NCBI GenBank assembly: GCA_947565915.1 | Contig: CANOHY010000065.1 | Span: forward strand, 1-7,126 | Reading direction: 5' to 3' | Length of the DNA: 7,126 nucleotides | Source: an uncultured Eggerthellaceae bacterium | GTDB lineage: Bacteria > Actinomycetota > Coriobacteriia > Coriobacteriales > Eggerthellaceae | Notes under the pieces: model-generated | The model's database searches: none | What the model was told of the DNA's origin: nothing | What the model saw: only the letters and a program-made list of their open reading frames with translations | Shown here: positions 1 through 5,388 of the stretch, piece after piece | Position numbering within the stretch: position 1 is the first letter of the stretch | Layout of the letters: each line of letters begins with the position of its first letter | Position numbers and translations under genes: made by a program

Positions 1-46
1 CGAGATCGTGATGTGACTGGAGTTCAGACGTGTGCTCTTCCGATCT
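1..46. other. Illumina P7/TruSeq-type adapter contamination
   Basis: These bases match an indexed Illumina library adapter and not bacterial DNA. Positions 1-6 (CGAGAT) are the 3' end of the P7 flow-cell sequence. Positions 7-12 (CGTGAT) are the index slot and equal the reverse complement of ATCACG, TruSeq/NEBNext index 1. Positions 13-46 are the 34-base read-2 primer sequence, starting GTGACTGGAGTTCAGACG and ending GCTCTTCCGATCT. Genomic sequence therefore starts at 47, and this end of the contig is an untrimmed assembly end. The recognition is from memory of the adapter and is exact over its whole length. Confidence 0.98.
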
Positions 47-780
47 TGGCTGCGCGTAAGATTGTAGTTCCAGATGCAGCCAAAGATGATGCCGCCGAAG
101 AAGAGGTTTAGAAACGAGATCGCCTTGCTCGAAGTGAGACGCGGCTTCTCTGTGAAGTAGGAGCGATAGAAGACGGCAGCATAAACGATGCCAAGAGCGG
201 CATACACTATGAAGGCAATCATCGTCACTATGAGGCCTGTGGTCAGAGCACCAAGCATAGACTCGATTCCCGAGGCGAAGCTTGGCAATAGTATTAGAAA
301 TGCGATTGCGGCTATTGCCCACGCCGTCATAGCATTTGCCACCACACCGAGGATGGAGAATGCAACCGAAGTCTTCCAAAATCTCAAAACTGGATAACCA
401 CGAAGCGGCGAGTAATCGAAACTTGGTCTGGGAGGCAGCGGTATGGGCGCACTAGCCGAAGCGCCGGGAATGCTCTCGACTGAAGGAGCGATTGTGGCAT
501 CGTTTGTGGCCAAAGCCGCACTGTCAACGTTATTTGTGGTCATGGTAGCTGTTGGTACGCTGCTTGCAATCGGCGGTTGAGCAGGTGAGCTGCTTGCAGT
601 CGGAATGACGGGCGGTGCGCTGGTCGCCATCAGTGCAGCGTTGGGCATGTTTTCTTGCGCCCTCTGTTTGGCATCCTTTCTGCTGGCAAAGATCACGACA
701 AGCAAGATGACAATGAAGATGACCAAAGGGATAAAGAAGAATATCGAAAGCTCGAAAAGACCCAACCCATAGAACTTCAT
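47..780 (-). CDS. Multi-spanning membrane protein with Ala/Pro/Ser/Thr-rich linker, 3' end missing
   Basis: An open minus-strand frame runs from ATG at 780 to the adapter junction without a stop; 244 codons are visible. The start is supported by an AAGGAGG ribosome binding site at 790-796, 9 bases upstream. The protein begins MKFYGLGLFELS and has a strongly hydrophobic helix at about residues 8-31, ending in a basic RKDAKQR stretch. A linker of about 90 residues rich in Ala, Pro, Ser and Thr follows, then three further hydrophobic segments at about 137-165, 170-198 and 213-236, the last near FFGGIIFGCIWNYNLT. I do not recognise the family. The topology suggests a membrane protein with an exposed flexible linker between helices 1 and 2. 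Translation through the adapter stays open, so an automatic gene caller would add a false C-terminal tail. The true C-terminus is unknown. Confidence 0.8.
559..603 (-). repeat. Two near-identical 15-bp direct repeats in the linker coding region
   Basis: GCTGCTTGCAATCGG (559-573) and GCTGCTTGCAGTCGG (589-603) differ at one base and start 30 bp apart. On the minus strand they encode PTASSSP and PIASSVP in the Ala/Pro/Ser/Thr-rich linker. This looks like a small internal duplication in a low-complexity segment and is not a separate element. Confidence 0.5.
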
Positions 781-789
781 GCTTGATCG

Positions 790-796
790 CCTCCTT
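790..796 (-). promoter_or_regulatory. Ribosome binding site of the truncated membrane protein gene
   Basis: On the minus strand AAGGAGG lies 9 bases before the ATG at 780. It is a near-perfect Shine-Dalgarno match and fixes the start of a gene whose other end is missing. Confidence 0.8.
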
Positions 797-813
797 CGGT
801 GGAGCATTGATGG

Positions 814-822
814 ATTGTAGCA
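814..822 (-). promoter_or_regulatory. Candidate extended -10 promoter for the truncated membrane protein gene
   Basis: On the minus strand TGCTACAAT is an extended -10 element (TGn plus a hexamer matching TATAAT at 5 of 6 positions). It would start transcription near 807 and leave a leader of about 27 bases that includes the AAGGAGG site. No good -35 hexamer is seen, which fits an extended -10 promoter. A 10-bp palindrome at 824-833 lies directly upstream. The call rests on motif matching only. A second, weaker candidate further upstream is TTGTGT - 18 bp - TAAAAT, near 890-920. Confidence 0.4.
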
Positions 823-823
823 G

Positions 824-833
824 AGGCATGCCT
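824..833. repeat. 10-bp perfect palindrome abutting the candidate -10 element
   Basis: AGGCATGCCT is its own reverse complement. It sits immediately upstream of the extended -10 element at 814-822, where a bound regulator could affect RNA polymerase. It may be an operator, but a 10-bp palindrome can occur by chance. Confidence 0.3.
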
Positions 834-931
834 GATGAGGCTAGAGGCGAACGTCTCTGGTTGCTCTTGCGTACTGTTATCCATTTTACGGGTCGAGCCG
901 CGAGCTACACAATGCCCTCGCGCAATCATCA

Positions 932-971
932 GCTTGGGTGCGTCGCGTCTTCCCAAGCAGCCATTTGCTGC
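932..971 (-). terminator. Weak hairpin region downstream of the ABC exporter operon
   Basis: GCTTGGG (932-938) and CCCAAGC (952-958) form a 7-bp inverted repeat around a 13-base loop. Overlapping it, GCAGC and GCTGC (957-961 and 967-971) form a second 5-bp stem with a 5-base loop. Read on the minus strand they lie 42-81 bases after the stop of the last exporter gene. Neither stem is followed by a run of U, so a standard intrinsic terminator is not supported. Because the two stems share bases 957-958, they would compete with each other. They could attenuate or end transcription with a factor, or mean nothing. Confidence 0.25.
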
Positions 972-1012
972 GTCCTGTAGGGGACCGTTGGTTGCGGCCT
1001 CTGGTTCGTTCG

Positions 1013-2245
1013 TTAGGGTGTGGCGAGCGCAGCTGCCGCATTTCCGCCGGATTCAGCAGTTTGTACGCGCATGCGCCCGATTATCATGCCAATGCAGAAG
1101 ATGGCCAGCGCATAGAGCAGCAGCACCCCAATATTTCCCATGATGGGTGCGACTTGCTGAATGCCACCGTTTCCGATATGTGCGGCCTGCGTGAGCGCGT
1201 CGGTGTACCAGAATCCTGGCAGGAAATGCGCCACCGTCTGCACGCCCTTGCCCGCGATATCAAGTGGTATCCACGCGCCGCCCAAGAAGGAGACTACCAA
1301 GCCGCATATGTTGCCGATTGCGTTCGCCGCCATGGAGCCAAGTCCAAGCTGACCGATGAGGAATGCGATTGCTAGGCAAATAAGCGAGAAGCAGAAAGTA
1401 GTAAGCGACATCAGTGCGATGCCCAGCGGGCCGATGGCGGTGAACGAGTCGAAGAACACCACCGCACCCAGCGCGAGTATCCACAACCATACTACAGCGG
1501 TCACCACCAGGCAGGCGAGCGCTGTTTGCAGACCGATGGAAGTGCTGCTTACCGGCGATACGAGGTTTCTTCTGAGGATGTCGGTGCGGTTGAGAGTGGC
1601 GAGCAGCCCACCGAGGCACGACACGATGGCGGCGAAGAACACGTAGATGTCGAATTTCAGATAGAACGCGAAGCGGTCAGCCTCGGTAACGGCGTCTTTC
1701 GTGCTGGCAATGGTAGCCTGCGCCTCCTCTGCTGCAGCAGCACGAGCTGCCTGTGATGCTTGGTCGAGGGCATCGGGGCCGAGAAGGGAGACGTATGCCT
1801 TGAGCGCTGTGACGTAATTGGCGAGCTCTGCGTCGACGAGCGCCCCCTCTGCCGACGAGTAGCTATAGATGCTTTCCATGCGCGGCAAATCGCGCCCTTC
1901 TGCTGCGGCCCGGGCGAAGCTCTCGCCGAATCCCTCAGGGATCACCAGGAGGTACGAGGCTTTCCCCTTCGCAACTGCATCTTGAAGGCCGATAGTCGAA
2001 TCCTCCACACCTACCAGTTCGTTCCCCTCGCCAAGGAAGGCTTCTATGCCTTCCGATAGCTCGCTGCCATCGCGGTCTATCACGGCAACCTTGGCCGATT
2101 CGCGCTGGTAGGCACCATCATCTGACGAGACCGATACCGATCCATATGCCATGGCTATTCCCATGAAGCTCAGGCAAACTGCGTATACCAGAAGGAGGGT
2201 TGGGTTCCTGAAGATGATGGATAGGCCGCACTTAAAGACTTGCAT
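1013..2245 (-). CDS. ABC-2 type exporter permease (second permease of the operon)
   Basis: This 410-residue protein is the second membrane subunit of an ABC exporter. Transmembrane helix 1 is at about residues 17-37. An extracytoplasmic domain follows at about 38-195, with an Ala-rich, helix-prone part around 160-190. Five more helices lie near 198-217, 239-265, 272-298, 305-326 and 370-390. This 1+5 layout with a large outside loop is typical of the ABC2_membrane_3 family. LPGFWYTDAL near residue 342 matches the conserved segment before the last helix of ABC-2 permeases. The start is set by AGGAGG at 2253-2258, 7 bases before the ATG. The gene's first 14 bases overlap the end of the upstream permease gene, which implies translational coupling. 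Substrate is unknown; related systems export antimicrobials, lipids or ions. Length is normal for the family and no defect is visible. Confidence 0.9.
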   Translation of the reverse strand: MQVFKCGLSIIFRNPTLLLVYAVCLSFMGIAMAYGSVSVSSDDGAYQRESAKVAVIDRDGSELSEGIEAFLGEGNELVGVEDSTIGLQDAVAKGKASYLLVIPEGFGESFARAAAEGRDLPRMESIYSYSSAEGALVDAELANYVTALKAYVSLLGPDALDQASQAARAAAAEEAQATIASTKDAVTEADRFAFYLKFDIYVFFAAIVSCLGGLLATLNRTDILRRNLVSPVSSTSIGLQTALACLVVTAVVWLWILALGAVVFFDSFTAIGPLGIALMSLTTFCFSLICLAIAFLIGQLGLGSMAANAIGNICGLVVSFLGGAWIPLDIAGKGVQTVAHFLPGFWYTDALTQAAHIGNGGIQQVAPIMGNIGVLLLYALAIFCIGMIIGRMRVQTAESGGNAAAALATP

Positions 2246-3458
2246 AGCGTTGCCTCCTGAGCGATAAGGCCGAGAGCGCGAAGAGCGCGAGAGCCATAGC
2301 TAGCAAAACGCCGAGATGCATGAGCAGGGGAGCGAAGGAGTCGTAGTACATGAGCGAGTAGAATGCCTCGGATATCTGCTTTGCGGGGTTCAACAAGGAA
2401 GCGATTGGCATGGTGGCATCCACCGTGTCGGCGAGCTGCATCGTCGGCTGCCCATAGAGTCCGGCGAACAGCGCGCAGAAGCAAACGAATGCGGTGAGAA
2501 TGCCGGACTTCGCACTGGAGGGAAGCTTGGGAAGCGAGCCCAGGAAAGCGCCGAGCGACGTGGCCATGAGCGACGATACGGCTGCTGCAATCAGACAAGG
2601 GATGTCGCGTCCTGCGAAATCGATGCCAGCTACGAATCGCATGTAGGCATAGGTTATGGCCAAGCAGGCAAACGAGACGGCCCAGCTGGCCAGCAAGCTT
2701 CCGGTAAGCGCGCGCACATGGGAAAGAGCGCTTACCTCGCGCCGTGCGCCAAGTGGCCCTAGGTTGGGCAGCAGCCGCAGAGTCGTTTCCACGCCCGATT
2801 GTGCTCCGAACAAAGCAGCCATGCCCAACAGCGCGAAGAAGTAGCGCACGGATTCTTTTGGAGCATTCTGCGTGACTGAAATACGGTCGGTCAGGTCGTC
2901 TATCTGGAAGAGGCTCTCCACGAATGCGGGGTCGGTGAACAAGGTCGGATTCCTCTGGAGCATGTCATTCGCTAGCGCACTTTGCGAAACGAACGTATCC
3001 ATGGCCATGGTGAGCAGGGCGGCGTTGGCCGCGCTCATGCCCGAATCAGACGAGATGCTTCGCACGTGCACCTCGGGCAAGCCCTCTGCGTTGGTGGTAA
3101 CGTAGCCCATGATGGGGCTCTCGTTTCCATTGCTCGCGCGCATGAGCTCCTCGGCTTCATCGGCACTCTTTGCCAGGGTGGTTTTGAAGATTACCTGGTT
3201 GTCATCGCCTGCAGCCTGCTCTTTCGACGAATCGGCTTCGCTCGTAGCTCCCATGAAAGCCTTGAATGCGGGTGCTGCTTGATAGTTCTCGTCATCGACA
3301 ACCACCACGCGAATGGGTTCGAGTTGGCCCATCTCGTCAAGCCCGGCGAACATGAACATGAAACAGGTTGATAGCACGATGGGGAAGACGAGCGCCCAAA
3401 TGACGATTCCCTTATCGCGGATGAGCGAGAGCGCAACGTATCTGAAGGTGTTGAGCAT
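2232..3458 (-). CDS. ABC-2 type exporter permease (first permease of the operon)
   Basis: This 408-residue protein is the first membrane subunit of the exporter. It starts MLNTFRYVALSLIRDKG, with a basic cytoplasmic stretch, and helix 1 lies at about 18-38. A mostly polar extracytoplasmic domain covers about 40-200. Five helices follow at about 203-222, 252-276, 284-307, 318-336 and 378-400, then a basic tail (LRRQRYASL). The cytoplasmic loop around GARREVSALSHVRA, between helices 2 and 3, resembles the conserved coupling region of ABC-2 permeases. It shares the 1+5 layout of the next permease but looks diverged from it, so the pair probably forms a heterodimer. The start is supported by GAGGAG at 3464-3469, in the 12-base gap after the ATPase gene. 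The 3' end overlaps the next permease gene by 14 bases. Confidence 0.9.
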   Translation of the reverse strand: MLNTFRYVALSLIRDKGIVIWALVFPIVLSTCFMFMFAGLDEMGQLEPIRVVVVDDENYQAAPAFKAFMGATSEADSSKEQAAGDDNQVIFKTTLAKSADEAEELMRASNGNESPIMGYVTTNAEGLPEVHVRSISSDSGMSAANAALLTMAMDTFVSQSALANDMLQRNPTLFTDPAFVESLFQIDDLTDRISVTQNAPKESVRYFFALLGMAALFGAQSGVETTLRLLPNLGPLGARREVSALSHVRALTGSLLASWAVSFACLAITYAYMRFVAGIDFAGRDIPCLIAAAVSSLMATSLGAFLGSLPKLPSSAKSGILTAFVCFCALFAGLYGQPTMQLADTVDATMPIASLLNPAKQISEAFYSLMYYDSFAPLLMHLGVLLAMALALFALSALSLRRQRYASL

Positions 3459-3470
3459 GCGTACTCCTCG

Positions 3471-4406
3471 CTAATCGCGCAGCTCGCGCCCGGTAAGCTC
3501 CAGGAACACATCGTTGAGCGTGGGTGGCTCTGCCCAGATGCGCCCAGGCACCACGTTGCATTTGGCAAGCACTTCAAGCACATCTGCCACGTTGTGGTCA
3601 CCATTGGTGCAATGCACGGTGAGTTGATGGTCGTCGATCGTAGCGCTCAGCGTATGGGGAAGCGATTCGATGCGTTCGATGAGACGTGCGTTCTCGCCGG
3701 TTATGTCTATGATGATCTTCTCGCCAGCTGCCACTTTGGCTTTGAGCTCTTCGTTAGTGCCCAGGCCTAAGGTCTTGCCGCGATCCATGATCATGATGCG
3801 GTCGCAGATGCTCTCCACCTCTTCCATGTAGTGGCTCGTGTACACCACGGTGGTGCCTGAGGCATTCATCTGCTTTATGCCATCCAAGATAGATGCGCGC
3901 GACTGCGGATCCACTGCCACAGTGGGCTCGTCGAAGAAGGCGAGCGCGGGCTTATGTGCGATGCCGCAAGCGATGTTGAGCCTGCGCACAAGGCCGCCCG
4001 ACAGCTTGCGGGGCCGTGCTTTCACATGGTCTTCCAAGCCTACGAATTCAATTGCCTCGTCCACGAGCTTCTTTCGCGTGCGCGCATCCTTCACATACAG
4101 CCCGCAGAAGTAGTCTATGTTCTCGCGTACGCTCAGTTCTTCGAATACGGCAATGTTCTGCGGAACCACGCCGATGCGACGCTTGATGTCATAGCTTGTT
4201 GCGGTCATAGGTTGACCGAACAGTTCGATGGTGCCCTTGTCGTAGGTGAGTAGCTGCAGGATGCAGTTGATGGCTGTGGTCTTCCCAGAGCCATTGGGGC
4301 CCAGCAAGCCGAAGATCTCGCCTTCGCGTATTTGCAGGTTGAAATGGTCAAGTGCTATGTAGTTGCCATAGCGCTTGACGAGGTTCGAGACGTTGACGAC
4401 GTCCAT
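3471..4406 (-). CDS. ABC exporter ATP-binding protein
   Basis: This 311-residue ATPase drives the two permeases encoded just downstream. All core motifs are present: Walker A GPNGSGKT (36-43), Q-loop at Q83 (VVPQN), signature LSGGL (135-139), Walker B LAFFDEP (155-161), D-loop around VAVDPQ (163-168) and the switch histidine H192. The fifth signature residue is Leu where Gln is most common. A C-terminal domain of about 95 residues, ending in NDVFLELTGRELRD, is typical of ABC-2 drug or antibiotic exporter ATPases. I chose the ATG at 4406 because GGGAGG (4411-4416) lies 4 bases upstream. An in-frame TTG at 4430 would add eight residues but has no ribosome binding site. It is the first gene of the operon. 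In size and order the trio resembles LnrLMN (YfiLMN) of Bacillus, but orthology cannot be claimed from this. Confidence 0.95.
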   Translation of the reverse strand: MDVVNVSNLVKRYGNYIALDHFNLQIREGEIFGLLGPNGSGKTTAINCILQLLTYDKGTIELFGQPMTATSYDIKRRIGVVPQNIAVFEELSVRENIDYFCGLYVKDARTRKKLVDEAIEFVGLEDHVKARPRKLSGGLVRRLNIACGIAHKPALAFFDEPTVAVDPQSRASILDGIKQMNASGTTVVYTSHYMEEVESICDRIMIMDRGKTLGLGTNEELKAKVAAGEKIIIDITGENARLIERIESLPHTLSATIDDHQLTVHCTNGDHNVADVLEVLAKCNVVPGRIWAEPPTLNDVFLELTGRELRD

Positions 4407-4410
4407 CCAT

Positions 4411-4416
4411 CCTCCC
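4411..4416 (-). promoter_or_regulatory. Ribosome binding site fixing the ATPase start
   Basis: On the minus strand GGGAGG lies 4 bases before the ATG at 4406. The spacing is short but usable. The upstream TTG alternative at 4430 has no such site, so this element decides the start. Confidence 0.6.
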
Positions 4417-4441
4417 AACGGTTCTTCCAATTGCTGGCACC

Positions 4442-4447
4442 ATTATG
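4442..4447 (-). promoter_or_regulatory. Candidate -10 element of the ABC exporter operon
   Basis: On the minus strand CATAAT matches TATAAT at 5 of 6 positions. Transcription would start near 4435 and leave a leader of about 29 bases containing the GGGAGG site. The hexamer 17 bp upstream (TTCTGA) is a poor -35, which suggests a promoter that needs an activator. A 12-bp palindrome at 4472-4483 is centred about 42 bp upstream of that start, where class II activators bind. Motif-based only. Confidence 0.4.
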
Positions 4448-4471
4448 CCGATTTGCCGCATGCGTCAGAAG

Positions 4472-4483
4472 TGACAAATGTCA
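4472..4483. promoter_or_regulatory. 12-bp inverted repeat, candidate activator site for the ABC operon
   Basis: TGACA-AA-TGTCA is a perfect 5-bp inverted repeat with a 2-base centre, the usual form of a site for a dimeric HTH protein. It lies in the divergent control region, in the -35 area of the predicted exporter promoter. The LuxR-type regulator encoded next door is the obvious candidate ligand, but no consensus for this family is available to test it. Confidence 0.4.
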
Positions 4484-4525
4484 TCATTTTGGATAATGCC
4501 AGGTGAGGAGCCATATTTGCTTTTC

Positions 4526-4548
4526 CCTTCGAGGCAAACCCTCGAAGG
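4526..4548. promoter_or_regulatory. Perfect 9-bp inverted repeat upstream of the LuxR promoter, candidate operator
   Basis: CCTTCGAGG and CCTCGAAGG form perfect 9-bp arms around the 5-base centre CAAAC. The element ends 2 bases before the putative -35 of the regulator gene and is centred about 52 bp upstream of its predicted transcription start. Neither strand has a T-run after the stem, so it is unlikely to be a terminator. The length and symmetry suggest a protein binding site, possibly for autoregulation or for shared control with the exporter operon. Confidence 0.5.
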
Positions 4549-4550
4549 CA

Positions 4551-4581
4551 TTGCCTCTCCTGCAACGCCTAGTTCTATAAT
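4551..4581 (+). promoter_or_regulatory. Promoter of the LuxR-type regulator, apparently giving a leaderless mRNA
   Basis: TATAAT at 4576-4581 is a perfect -10 hexamer. TTGCCT at 4551-4556 is a candidate -35 with a long 19-bp spacer. The seven bases CTTGGCT separate the -10 box from the ATG at 4589, so the expected transcription start falls on the A of that ATG. Leaderless genes of this form are common in Actinomycetota. No ribosome binding site is present, which agrees with leaderless translation. Confidence 0.6.
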
Positions 4582-4588
4582 CTTGGCT

Positions 4589-5380
4589 ATGGATTGGCTT
4601 GTCGACGAGATCATCTTGCTGGCGCTGTGCCTGCCGCTTGCATTGGCGGAGCCGCTGAGCGCGAATGCCGTGGTAGGCGTGCTTGCCGCTATAGTAGTGA
4701 CGAGCGTTGCAGAACTGGCTTCTTCGAAATGGGCTCGTTTGAGCGCGCTTTCGGCTTACCTAGTCGGAGCCGTTTTCTTCTCGTCACTTGCTGTGATGCT
4801 ACCTATGGTTGCCTATCAGTGCGTGCGCCAGCCTTATCCGGCATTTCGCGCCGCCTGGTTGGTTGCGGTTTTTGGCAGTTACTTGGTTCTTGGCGTTTCG
4901 CCTGCTTTGCCATCGCTGCTGCTGTGCACCGTGGCCACCGTTCTTTCCGTGCGTACGGCACGCAATGCCGCCGAGAGGCGCGTGCTGCGCCTTGCTCGCG
5001 ATGGCGTGCGCGAGCAACTCCTCGATGCGAAATGCATTTCCGACAACTCTCAAGACCTTGCGGCTTGTGCAGATGACGAGTGCGAATTGTGCGATGCGGT
5101 TGAGGAAGCTGCTGGCAGATTGGGAATGCAAGCTGCTTTGAGTTTGCAAGACGCATCGAGCACGGCACCCGTCAGCGCATCGTCGCTTATCAATTGCCTG
5201 ACCGAGCGCGAGCAGGCAATTGCGGGGCTAGTGGCTGAGGGCCTCGATAACAAGGAGATAGCTGCCGAGTTGTACTTAGGCGAAGGCACAGTGCGCAACC
5301 ATATCAGCTCGATACTGCAAAAGTGTCATTTGAAGAATCGAACGCAGGTGGCCATCATGTATTTGCGCGAAACGCTCTGA
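4589..5380 (+). CDS. Membrane-anchored LuxR-type transcriptional regulator
   Basis: This 263-residue one-component regulator has four or five hydrophobic helices in residues 5-120 (about 5-20, 26-44, 52-78, 88-118). A basic, helix-prone linker at about 118-148 recalls a kinase dimerisation helix, but no histidine-kinase catalytic domain or receiver domain follows. A LuxR/GerE HTH occupies about 201-263 (LTEREQAIAGLVAEG, then GTVRNHISSILQK as recognition helix). The linker carries four cysteines (149, 160, 165, 168) within 20 residues. I chose ATG 4589 because a perfect TATAAT ends 7 bases before it. The earlier in-frame ATGs at 4478 and 4496 have no RBS and would make the 9-bp inverted repeat coding. 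The gene is divergent from the ABC exporter operon and probably controls it from the membrane. Its stop is 8 bp from the end of the convergent gene. Confidence 0.88.
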   Translation: MDWLVDEIILLALCLPLALAEPLSANAVVGVLAAIVVTSVAELASSKWARLSALSAYLVGAVFFSSLAVMLPMVAYQCVRQPYPAFRAAWLVAVFGSYLVLGVSPALPSLLLCTVATVLSVRTARNAAERRVLRLARDGVREQLLDAKCISDNSQDLAACADDECELCDAVEEAAGRLGMQAALSLQDASSTAPVSASSLINCLTEREQAIAGLVAEGLDNKEIAAELYLGEGTVRNHISSILQKCHLKNRTQVAIMYLRETL

Positions 5381-5388
5381 TGCTTGCC

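Noticed and set aside
530..829. 99-codon minus-strand open frame overlapping the start of the truncated membrane gene
   Set aside because: It is in another frame over a gene with a clear RBS and hydrophobic helices. Its product is Cys/His-rich with no membrane or domain signal, so it is a shadow.
783..1375. Overlapping plus-strand open frames of 65, 102 and 145 codons in and beyond the 781-1012 gap
   Set aside because: They run into the antisense of the well-supported permease gene, have no RBS or domain-like composition, and overlap one another in different frames.
4407..4430. Eight-residue N-terminal extension of the ATPase from TTG at 4430
   Set aside because: There is no ribosome binding site before the TTG, whereas ATG 4406 has GGGAGG just upstream and gives the usual family N-terminus.
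4526..4548. Inverted repeat as an intrinsic terminator
   Set aside because: Neither strand has a T-run after the stem, and it lies upstream of both divergent genes where no transcript should end.
4478..4588. 37-residue N-terminal extension of the LuxR regulator
   Set aside because: There is no RBS at ATG 4478 or 4496. The stretch holds a perfect 9-bp inverted repeat and a TATAAT box, and the extension is polar and Pro-rich before a hydrophobic start.
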